Part shown: in pieces, positions 1 through 4,811 of the stretch
Layout: every line of letters begins with the position of its first letter
How positions within the stretch are numbered: position 1 is the first letter of the stretch
Source: an uncultured Veillonellaceae bacterium
GTDB lineage: Bacteria; Bacillota; Negativicutes; Veillonellales; Dialisteraceae
Reading direction: 5' to 3'
NCBI GenBank assembly: GCA_958439155.1
Contig: CAUBUJ010000125.1
Span: forward strand, 1-5,038
DNA length: 5,038 bases
Program-made: the position numbers and the translations under genes
Notes under the pieces: model-generated
What the model was told of the DNA's origin: nothing
The model's input: only the letters and a program-made list of their open reading frames with translations
Database searches by the model: none

Positions 1-45
1 CCCCACCGAAATGACGCACTTCGCGTCCCCGCAGCCATGAATCTC

Positions 46-1158
46 TCACTTACAAATCCAGTGCTCCGCTGCCATGCGGTCGATGGCCTTTTCATCTACC
101 TCGTACTCGATGCCATTTTCCTCGTCCGGCACGGGAATGGTGCACCGGCTGGTGATGTCCACCATGGGGATGGTGATGTCTTCCTTGAAATAGCGGCTTG
201 CCGCGGCGATGTCGTGGGCGAGTTCCGTGAAACCTGGAAGGCTGGCGAAGGAAATATTCTGGACCCGGCCGATGCCGAGTTCGGTCATGCCGCCGCACCA
301 TACAGGAATGCCGTGGGCGACGCAGAGATCATGAATGCGTCTGGCTTCATAGAGCCCGCCGCAGCGGCTGGATTTGATATTGATCACCTGGCAGCTCCCG
401 AGCTCTATCGCCGCAAGCGCCGTCTCATAGGAAGTGATGCTCTCGTCGAGGCAGATCGCGGTCTGGATTTCCTTCTGGAGCGCTGCGTGGTCCACGATGT
501 CCTCCTCCCCGAGAGGCTGCTCGATGTACTGGAGATGGTATTCGTCCATAGCGCGAAAAATGTCGATATCTTTCAGAGTGTACGCAGAATTGGCATCCAC
601 CGTGAGGGTGATATCCGGGAAATGTTTCCGTATGTCCCGGATCACCGACACGTCCTGGCCTGGATGGATCTTGATTTTCGTCCGGTGGTATCCCAGCGCG
701 AGGTAGTGCTCAATTTCATGAAGGAGCACAGTGATGTCCTTTTCAATGCCCAGGGACACGCCCACTTTGATTTCCTTCTGTGTCCCGCCGAGGAGGGTCT
801 TCAGGGATTTCCCGCTCTGCCGGCAGAGCACGTCCCAGAGAGCGTTTTCCACCGCTGCCTTGGCGAGACGGTTCCCTTTGATGAAGGTGAGGGATTTCAT
901 GAACGCTTCCGGGCTCGCAATATCGGTATGAAGGATCCGGGGAATGATGAGATCCCGCAGGATATGGAGCACGGTGCCATTGTCTTCCGGATTGTAGTAG
1001 GGGCCGTAGAAAGCTTTGCACTCGCCCCAGCCGACGACGCCTTCTGAATAGACTTTCACCAGAAGGGCATCCCTGTTTTCAAATTTGGTGAAGCTTGTCT
1101 CAAAAGGATGGGCGAAAGGATTCAACACCCGGTAGATGTCAATGCGGTCGATTTTCAT
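46..1158 (-). CDS. MenC / N-acylamino-acid racemase-like enzyme of the enolase superfamily
   Basis: The 370-residue product is full length for the muconate-lactonizing subgroup of the enolase superfamily. The N-terminal capping domain occupies about residues 1-125 and includes the family-typical VGWGEC stretch (42-47). The barrel follows with Lys161-x-Lys163, metal ligands Asp188 (VDAN), Glu213 (IEQP) and Asp238 (LDES), and the second catalytic Lys262 (NIKSSRCGG). The segments VWCGGMTELGIGR (287-299) and SRYF (321-324) resemble the o-succinylbenzoate synthase/N-succinylamino-acid racemase branch. This family abstracts the alpha proton of a Mg-bound carboxylate and is cytoplasmic. An in-frame TTG at 1242 is rejected as start: it lacks a ribosome binding site and would be translated through a hairpin. 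ATG 1158 has GGAGG five bases upstream. No menaquinone genes are nearby, and the neighbouring carrier and amidohydrolase favour racemisation of N-acyl amino acids or dipeptides over menaquinone synthesis. The family is confident; the substrate is not. Confidence 0.88.
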   Translation of the reverse strand: MKIDRIDIYRVLNPFAHPFETSFTKFENRDALLVKVYSEGVVGWGECKAFYGPYYNPEDNGTVLHILRDLIIPRILHTDIASPEAFMKSLTFIKGNRLAKAAVENALWDVLCRQSGKSLKTLLGGTQKEIKVGVSLGIEKDITVLLHEIEHYLALGYHRTKIKIHPGQDVSVIRDIRKHFPDITLTVDANSAYTLKDIDIFRAMDEYHLQYIEQPLGEEDIVDHAALQKEIQTAICLDESITSYETALAAIELGSCQVINIKSSRCGGLYEARRIHDLCVAHGIPVWCGGMTELGIGRVQNISFASLPGFTELAHDIAAASRYFKEDITIPMVDITSRCTIPVPDEENGIEYEVDEKAIDRMAAEHWICK

Positions 1159-1163
1159 GATTT

Positions 1164-1168
1164 CCTCC
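1164..1168 (-). promoter_or_regulatory. Ribosome binding site of the racemase-like gene
   Basis: GGAGG on the minus strand, five bases before ATG 1158. It decides the start against the longer in-frame reading from TTG 1242. It begins only 8 bases after the T-tract of the upstream hairpin, so no promoter fits between hairpin and gene. Confidence 0.8.
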
Positions 1169-1176
1169 AGCGTCTC

Positions 1177-1219
1177 AAAAGAAAAAGCCGCGGCTCCCCG
1201 CAAAAGGGGGCTGCGGCTT
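1177..1219 (-). terminator. Hairpin with T-tract between carrier and racemase-like genes (terminator or attenuator)
   Basis: On the minus strand AAGCCGC (1219-1213) pairs with GCGGCTT (1191-1185). An imperfect inner stem, including a CCCC/GGGG block, closes a T-rich loop. TTTTTCTTTT follows directly (1186-1177). This is the layout of an intrinsic terminator, about 70 bases beyond the carrier stop. Read on the plus strand the stem is longer (14 pairs with two G-T wobbles), but only a poor T-run follows and no plus-strand gene needs it. Since the racemase-like gene begins 18 bases later, partial read-through or attenuation is a real alternative to simple termination. Confidence 0.7.
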
Positions 1220-1240
1220 CTTTGCCTGTCTATGTCTTTC

Positions 1241-1269
1241 AATATAGACCAGGAAAGATGACCTGAACA
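1241..1269 (-). promoter_or_regulatory. Weak candidate promoter for the racemase-like gene
   Basis: The minus strand has TGTTCA (1269-1264), a 17-base spacer and TATATT (1246-1241). The -10 is good and the -35 matches consensus at only three of six positions. If used, transcription would start near 1234 and the hairpin at 1177-1219 would lie in the untranslated leader. The call is weak and based only on motif and position. Confidence 0.25.
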
Positions 1270-1285
1270 GGCCTTTATATGGACC

Positions 1286-1303
1286 GAAACTCAGAGGAGT
1301 TTC
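1286..1303 (-). other. Hairpin over the stop codon of the carrier gene
   Basis: GAAACTC (1303-1297) and GAGTTTC (1292-1286) form a perfect 7-bp stem with a 4-base loop. The stem covers the last codons and the TGA. No T-tract follows, so it is not a terminator by itself; it might protect the 3' end or be coincidental. Confidence 0.35.
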
Positions 1304-2535
1304 AGGAAGAACGACGCGATAATGACAGAGGCCACCGATACGGTCGCGAATCCGCCGACGAGCATCTTCGGGAGAATGTTGTCCAGCAGGAACTGTTCCT
1401 TTTCCTTGTCCTTGCCGGAAAGATTGCGGCATACTTCCGTAGAGAGCACGTAGTCTGCCGGGAATCCGCAGAGAGCCGTGAGGGAGCAGGCAAAGGCCAT
1501 GTACCAGCTCATGCCGAAAGGACGGCCCAGAATGAAGGAGGCGATGAACATGCCGATGACGCCGAGAATGAGGAGTACCGCGATCTGGATAAGGATGGTC
1601 AGGAAATTAGAAGGATCCACCACATTGAGCTGGCCGAACACATACGCCAGAAGGCCGTACATGAGCCACGGGAAGACGCCAGCCTTATTGAGGGCATTGT
1701 CTTCAAGGAATCCGATCTGATGGGCGATGACGCCGAAGACGAGATCCACCACAGCCATATTGATGACGCCGCCGGTGTACTTCGCAAAGAGCGCCGCCAG
1801 GAGCGCCACAAAGCCGAGCTTCATCAGAATGTACGCCGAGGTCTGGTACTGCTTCGGCAGCGGAATGTAGAGAGGTTTCTTCTTCTGCGCCGCGTCCAGA
1901 TCTTCTTCCGCCGTTTCTGCTTCTTCTTCGACTTTTTCCGCTTCCTTCTTCGCAGCAGCGGAGAGAACCGCATTTGGGTCATCCTTCACCGTGCCGTCCC
2001 GGAGCTCTGCCAGGAGGCGCCGGCCTTCTTTCTTGAGAAGCGCGGAAATGAGCGGATACCCTACGAGGGAATGAAGAACGAACATGGATACAGGGAGCGC
2101 CACCAGCGCGGTGATGCCCTGCGCCTTCAATCCGTCTGCCATGAGCACCGCTGCCACGATGCCGCCGGACAGAGGCGGTACCGCCGCCACCACTGTGTGC
2201 CAGTCAAAAATTGCAAGGCCCACCGTCATGGTGAGGGCCATCGTGCCGGCCACGCCGAGAAGGGCGATGCACACCGCCTTCCACTGGCGGAGGAGCTCTT
2301 TAATATTCATGAGCGTCCCCAGATGGACCAGGAGGAGGCTCACGCAAATCGTGACGAACTGCGGACCAAACGATGCCTGCACGACGATATCCTTCGGCAT
2401 GACCGTCCAGAAACCGATGACGAAGAGCATCCCTGTGACAAAGACAGAAGGAATCCAGGCCTTCGTTTTCGTGGAAATCCACTCACCGACCATGAGCATG
2501 GCCAGGATGAGGGTAAATGCGATAATAAAATTCAT
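1291..2535 (-). CDS. Polytopic membrane carrier, possibly GltS-like, with a charged central loop
   Basis: The 414-residue product is strongly hydrophobic, with roughly 10-12 membrane segments in two halves. Hydrophobic stretches lie near residues 2-17, 28-46, 57-75, 87-110, 114-135 and 142-166, then 233-252, 257-275, 286-302, 310-337, 344-360 and 389-412. Between the halves, residues 168-232 form a hydrophilic loop rich in Ala, Glu and Lys, probably helical or coiled-coil. Each half has a small-residue/proline segment, PPLSGGIVAA (120-129) and SLTALCGFPA (351-360), suggesting paired re-entrant loops as in Na+-coupled carboxylate carriers such as GltS. That family placement is a guess from architecture. 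ATG 2535 is chosen because it has AGAGG seven bases upstream; an in-frame ATG at 2646 lies upstream of the promoter. The likely role is uptake of a substrate for the adjacent racemase-like enzyme and amidohydrolase. Confidence 0.82.
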   Translation of the reverse strand: MNFIIAFTLILAMLMVGEWISTKTKAWIPSVFVTGMLFVIGFWTVMPKDIVVQASFGPQFVTICVSLLLVHLGTLMNIKELLRQWKAVCIALLGVAGTMALTMTVGLAIFDWHTVVAAVPPLSGGIVAAVLMADGLKAQGITALVALPVSMFVLHSLVGYPLISALLKKEGRRLLAELRDGTVKDDPNAVLSAAAKKEAEKVEEEAETAEEDLDAAQKKKPLYIPLPKQYQTSAYILMKLGFVALLAALFAKYTGGVINMAVVDLVFGVIAHQIGFLEDNALNKAGVFPWLMYGLLAYVFGQLNVVDPSNFLTILIQIAVLLILGVIGMFIASFILGRPFGMSWYMAFACSLTALCGFPADYVLSTEVCRNLSGKDKEKEQFLLDNILPKMLVGGFATVSVASVIIASFFLKLL

Positions 2536-2542
2536 GATTCCG

Positions 2543-2547
2543 CCTCT
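2543..2547 (-). promoter_or_regulatory. Ribosome binding site of the carrier gene
   Basis: AGAGG (extending to AGAGGCGG, 2547-2540) lies seven bases before ATG 2535 on the minus strand. It supports this ATG over an in-frame ATG at 2646. Confidence 0.6.
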
Positions 2548-2599
2548 TTTACAAAATGAACTTTTCTTCACCACTTTAAAGGAAAAGGGTATAGTACAG

Positions 2600-2627
2600 A
2601 TTATAGAACGCCATGATTTTTTGTCAA
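2600..2627 (-). promoter_or_regulatory. Strong sigma-70-type promoter for the carrier gene
   Basis: On the minus strand the -35 is TTGACA (2627-2622) and the -10 is TATAAT (2605-2600), with a 16-base spacer. Both hexamers match consensus perfectly. Transcription should begin near 2593, giving a leader of about 58 bases before ATG 2535. A promoter this strong in front of a carrier gene suggests repression by a DNA-binding protein rather than dependence on an activator; that is inference. Confidence 0.8.
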
Positions 2628-2644
2628 TAAGAAAATTTCTATCC

Positions 2645-2659
2645 ATGCAGGGGCTGCAT
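2645..2659. repeat. Inverted repeat ATGCAG-GGG-CTGCAT, candidate operator
   Basis: A perfect 6-bp inverted repeat with a 3-base spacer lies in the divergent control region, about 18 bases upstream of the minus-strand -35. Its left arm belongs to the word CCATGCAGG (2643-2651), which recurs at 2692-2700 inside the opposite promoter. Position and repetition suggest binding by a regulator. No regulator gene is present in the window. Confidence 0.4.
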
Positions 2660-2676
2660 ACAAGATAGCTATAGCA

Positions 2677-2708
2677 GCGCTTTTATTGTCACCATGCAGG
2701 AAAAGCGC
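2677..2708. repeat. Inverted repeat GCGCTTTT-N16-AAAAGCGC around the amidohydrolase promoter
   Basis: Two perfect 8-bp arms (2677-2684 and 2701-2708) flank 16 bases containing the plus-strand -35 (2686-2691) and one copy of CCATGCAGG (2692-2700). The right arm ends two bases before the -10. No T-run follows, so it does not look like a terminator. The symmetry and its overlap with the promoter fit an operator for a dimeric repressor. Confidence 0.45.
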
Positions 2709-2716
2709 GGTACAAT
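2686..2716 (+). promoter_or_regulatory. Candidate sigma-70-type promoter for the amidohydrolase gene
   Basis: TTGTCA (2686-2691) and TACAAT (2711-2716) are each one base from consensus, but the 19-base spacer is long. That suggests a weak or activator-assisted promoter. Transcription would start near 2723, giving a leader of about 40 bases. The leader contains a small stem, GCGGC-CAGC-GCCGC (2739-2752), abutting the ribosome binding site. Confidence 0.55.
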
Positions 2717-2752
2717 AGAAGAAATACCCTCAGGGGGAGCGGCCAGCGCCGC

Positions 2753-2760
2753 AAAGGAGG
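2753..2760 (+). promoter_or_regulatory. Ribosome binding site of the amidohydrolase gene
   Basis: AAAGGAGG, near perfect, lies four bases before ATG 2765 and fixes the start. A 5-bp stem (2739-2752) ends at the base before it, which could affect access of ribosomes. Confidence 0.85.
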
Positions 2761-2764
2761 AAAT

Positions 2765-3985
2765 ATGAAGCAAGTACTGAAATGCCAGTCCCTGTTCATT
2801 CCTGAAACAGGAACCGTAGAAAAAGACATGTCCATCGTAGTGGACGGAAACAAAATTGAAAAAGTGGTAAAAACGAAAGACTGTCATGAAGAAGGGGCGC
2901 AGGTGATCGATCTAAGAGACCGCTTCGTTATGCCGGGCATGATTGACTCCCATGTACACACCGTCATGAACGGCGGCATGCACTATGAAGAAATTTACGG
3001 CATGACCCTGGGCGATCTGGCCTTCCGGTCCCAGACCTCGGCAGAAGCAGACCTCATGGCAGGCTTCACCACCCTCCGCGACGAAGGAAGCATCGGCTTC
3101 GTCGACGTCGCCTTGAAACGGGCCATCAATGAAGGCCGCGTCGCAGGGCCGCGCCTCTTCGTTTCCGGCATCCCTGTCTCCGCCACAGGCGGCCACTTCG
3201 ACACCCGCTTCAGCCCCTATGTGAAGAGCATGTGGGGCCTGGACAGCTGTACCGTCGACGGCGCGGCAGAATGCAAAAAAGCAGTGCGTTACAATTTCAA
3301 GTACGGCGCTGACCAGATCAAAGTCATGGCCACTGGCGGCGTCATGTCCAGCGGCGACTCCCCGGAAGGGACAGAATTCACAGAAGAAGAAATGCGCGCC
3401 GTCATTGAAACCGTGAAGACCCACAAGCGCATCTCCTCTGCCCATGCCCATGGCGCAAACGGCATCAAAATGGCAGTCCGCTGCGGCATCACCACCATTG
3501 AACACGGCATGCTCATGGATGAAGAATGCGAAGACCTCATGGCCGAGCACGGCATCTACCTGAACCCGACCATCATCGCCGGCCAGAGCATCATCGACAT
3601 CGGCACCAAAGGCGGCCTCACCGAAGAAATGGTAGAGCAGTCCAAGCAGTGCCTCGCCCGCTACGCAGGACATCTCGCAGCATGCCGCAAGAAAGGCGTA
3701 AAAGTCGTCTTCGGCACCGACGCGGGCACCCCGGGCAACTACCACGGCAAACAGGCCAAGGAATTTCAGCTCATGCACGACCTGGGCGGCTTCACCCCGA
3801 CAGAACTCCTCCTGGCTGCCACAAAAGTCCCGGCGGAAATGATGGGCAAAACAGGAGAAATCGGCAGCATGGCCAAAGGCGCCTACGCCGACATCATCGC
3901 CCTCAAAGAAAGCCCCTACGACACACTGAAAGCCTTCCAGGAAGTAGAATTCGTCATGAAAGACGGCAAAGTGTACAAGAAATAA
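2765..3985 (+). CDS. Metal-dependent amidohydrolase (COG1228, imidazolonepropionase/prolidase-like)
   Basis: The 406-residue product has the complete amidohydrolase-superfamily layout. A small beta domain (about 1-55) and C-terminal strands (about 370-406, ending FVMKDGKVY) flank a metal-binding barrel. Visible metal-site residues are His63 and His65 (DSHVH), Lys186 (QIKVMATGG, probably carboxylated), His227/His229 (SAHAHG), His247 (IEHG) and Asp319 (GTDAG). This spacing matches the COG1228 branch, which contains imidazolonepropionase and the Xaa-Arg/Xaa-Lys and Xaa-Pro dipeptidase-like enzymes. Those hydrolyse dipeptides, N-acyl amino acids or cyclic amides in the cytoplasm. No signal peptide is seen. 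The gene is transcribed divergently from a carrier and a racemase-like enzyme. Hydrolysis of the same N-acyl amino acid or dipeptide is therefore likely, with the exact substrate unknown. TAA is followed directly by TAG, and then a terminator. Confidence 0.9.
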   Translation: MKQVLKCQSLFIPETGTVEKDMSIVVDGNKIEKVVKTKDCHEEGAQVIDLRDRFVMPGMIDSHVHTVMNGGMHYEEIYGMTLGDLAFRSQTSAEADLMAGFTTLRDEGSIGFVDVALKRAINEGRVAGPRLFVSGIPVSATGGHFDTRFSPYVKSMWGLDSCTVDGAAECKKAVRYNFKYGADQIKVMATGGVMSSGDSPEGTEFTEEEMRAVIETVKTHKRISSAHAHGANGIKMAVRCGITTIEHGMLMDEECEDLMAEHGIYLNPTIIAGQSIIDIGTKGGLTEEMVEQSKQCLARYAGHLAACRKKGVKVVFGTDAGTPGNYHGKQAKEFQLMHDLGGFTPTELLLAATKVPAEMMGKTGEIGSMAKGAYADIIALKESPYDTLKAFQEVEFVMKDGKVYKK

Positions 3986-3996
3986 TAGACTGCACG

Positions 3997-4031
3997 AAAA
4001 AATCCTTCCCCGTCATGAGGAAGGATTTTTT
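3997..4031 (+). terminator. Rho-independent terminator of the amidohydrolase gene
   Basis: AAAAAATCCTTCC (3997-4009) and GGAAGGATTTTTT (4019-4031) form a perfect 13-bp stem with a 9-base loop, starting 11 bases after the stop. The A and T runs on the two sides let it act in either direction. It ends the metabolic cluster. Confidence 0.88.
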
Positions 4032-4050
4032 ATGCCGATTTACCGCCAAT

Positions 4051-4124
4051 GGAGTTGGCAGCTATTTAGCTGTTGGCTGTTAGCGATGAGCCGTTGACTT
4101 TTGGCTGATGGCGTCTGGTGATAA
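4051..4124. repeat. Degenerate tandem heptamer array, consensus near GCTGTTG
   Basis: From 4069 the sequence divides into consecutive seven-base units: GCTGTTG, GCTGTTA, GCGATGA, GCCGTTG, ACTTTTG, GCTGATG, GCGTCTG, GTGATAA. GGAGTTG and GCAGCTA (4051-4064) precede them in offset phase. Most units start GC or G and end TTG, TGA or ATG. It lies just after a terminator and encodes no plausible protein. It looks like an eroded intergenic simple repeat; function is unknown. Confidence 0.55.
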
Positions 4125-4355
4125 CACAAGACGAAATGGACGTCATCCCGACTGGCCGTTGATTCATCTCTGTGCACTCACCCAAAATCGGACAATACTT
4201 TAAGGAGTGGAGGCCCCTTACGGGGCCCCTTTAGGATGGAGATCAGGTACAAAGTGGGCAGATTTCCGCAGAAACTCCCTCGAAAAAGTGTAAGTGGACG
4301 GAAATGTACGGAAGGGACGGGCAATGGCGCAAGGAAAACCAGCAGCACCTCCCCA
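4125..4355. other. Intergenic stretch without a credible gene
   Basis: No open frame here has both a ribosome binding site and protein-like composition. A 65-codon minus-strand frame (4178-4375) starts inside a hairpin and has no recognisable domain. The only structure noted is the GC-rich hairpin at 4212-4227. The stretch could hold worn remains of an insertion sequence whose OrfA-like gene lies next to it, but no OrfB coding was recognised. Confidence 0.5.
4212..4227. other. GC-rich hairpin GGCCCC-TTAC-GGGGCC
   Basis: A perfect 6-bp all-G/C stem with a 4-base loop. On the plus strand it is followed by CCTTTAGG, too poor in T for a confident terminator. On the minus strand TCCACTCC follows. 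It may be a weak terminator for minus-strand transcription from the OrfA-like gene, or part of a dispersed repeat. Confidence 0.35.
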
Positions 4356-4384
4356 CAAATCTCGGCAAACGCCACCGAGATTTG
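4356..4384 (-). other. Hairpin directly after the OrfA-like stop codon
   Basis: CAAATCTCGG (minus 4384-4375) and CCGAGATTTG (4365-4356) form a perfect 10-bp stem with a 9-base loop, starting at the base after the TAG. No T-tract follows on either strand, so a terminator role is doubtful. It may stabilise the transcript end or be a folded remnant of a mobile element. Confidence 0.5.
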
Positions 4385-4675
4385 CTATTTCCCGCCATTC
4401 TCTCCGTCCAAAATCCGCTTCACTTCTCTCAAAATGTCCCTCTCCATCTTCAGCCGGGCATGCTCTTCCCGCAGCCGGGCCAACTCCGCTGCCAGCCGCG
4501 CCTCCTCTGCTTTCTCTGCTGAAGAAGCTTCACTGATCCACCGGTCAAATACCTCCGCAGACAGGTCATATTCTCTCATCAAACTCTCCCTGCTCTCCCC
4601 GCTCTGATACCTGCTCCAAACCTGCTTTTTAAGCTCCTTCACAGGAATCCTGCGTGTATGCCTGCGCTTGGTCAT
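4385..4675 (-). CDS. IS3-type OrfA-like helix-turn-helix protein, without OrfB
   Basis: The 96-residue product has a basic N-terminus (TKRRHTRR). A helix-turn-helix of the HTH_Tnp_1 type follows at about residues 12-50, with the recognisable SGES...LMREYDLS...RW pattern. A heptad-like charged coiled coil covers about 51-90 and includes the OrfA-typical ERDIL. In IS3-family elements OrfA binds the terminal repeats and is joined to the OrfB integrase by -1 frameshifting. Here I see no A-rich slippery heptamer near the end and no OrfB coding downstream; a hairpin comes directly after the stop. The gene is thus either the remnant of an insertion sequence or a solitary DNA-binding protein. Start ATG 4675 has GGGAGG six bases upstream, so expression is plausible. 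Family placement is fairly secure; activity is unknown. Confidence 0.75.
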   Translation of the reverse strand: MTKRRHTRRIPVKELKKQVWSRYQSGESRESLMREYDLSAEVFDRWISEASSAEKAEEARLAAELARLREEHARLKMERDILREVKRILDGENGGK

Positions 4676-4681
4676 AGCGAT

Positions 4682-4687
4682 CCTCCC
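4682..4687 (-). promoter_or_regulatory. Ribosome binding site of the OrfA-like gene
   Basis: GGGAGG on the minus strand, six bases before ATG 4675. It is a good site, which argues that the small gene is translated rather than being a pure fossil. Confidence 0.65.
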
Positions 4688-4722
4688 TTATCTTCCCCCT
4701 TCACAACAGGAAGAACTGAAGC

Positions 4723-4750
4723 ATTATGGTGTTTAAAGTACAGGAAACAA
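4723..4750 (-). promoter_or_regulatory. Candidate promoter of the OrfA-like gene
   Basis: The minus strand has TTGTTT (4750-4745), a 16-base spacer and CATAAT (4728-4723). The -10 has five of six consensus bases and the -35 three or four. A start near 4716 gives a leader of about 40 bases. Confidence 0.4.
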
Positions 4751-4811
4751 TCCAAAGAAATCATGCCTATAAAGTGGAAAACAATTATCTATTCATATGT
4801 AGATGAAGCAT

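Noticed and set aside
13..27. GACGC-ACTTC-GCGTC hairpin as terminator of the racemase-like gene
   Set aside because: Only five base pairs and no T-tract. The true terminator may lie beyond the left edge.
37..1047. Long plus-strand open frame of 336 codons opposite the racemase-like gene
   Set aside because: It is antisense to a gene with intact catalytic motifs, lacks a ribosome binding site, and its product has no recognisable domain. Biased third-position GC in the real gene explains it.
1159..1242. N-terminal extension of the racemase-like protein from TTG 1242
   Set aside because: No ribosome binding site precedes it, the extension crosses the terminator hairpin, and the family's N-terminus starts at ATG 1158.
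1279..2559. Plus-strand open frame of 426 codons opposite the carrier gene
   Set aside because: The product is a low-complexity His/Arg/Glu-rich string mirroring hydrophobic codons of the carrier. It has no start signal and no family resemblance.
2536..2646. N-terminal extension of the carrier from ATG 2646
   Set aside because: This ATG lies upstream of the consensus promoter (2600-2627), so the transcript would not include it. ATG 2535 has a ribosome binding site.
2912..3778. Minus-strand open frame of 288 codons opposite the amidohydrolase
   Set aside because: Antisense shadow rich in Ala, His, Asp and Phe without a ribosome binding site. The plus strand encodes a complete metal-binding enzyme here.
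4178..4375. Minus-strand open frame of 65 codons downstream of the OrfA-like gene
   Set aside because: It begins inside the hairpin, has no ribosome binding site and shows no OrfB-like DDE motif or other domain.
4236..4607. Plus-strand open frame of 123 codons across the OrfA-like gene
   Set aside because: Ser/Arg-rich antisense product without a start signal; the minus-strand protein has a clear HTH and coiled coil.
4723..4750. Search for IS3-type terminal repeats (TG...CA) around the OrfA-like gene
   Set aside because: TGTA-starting words near 4286 and 4757 do not continue to match each other. No target-site duplication was found, so no insertion sequence boundary is called.
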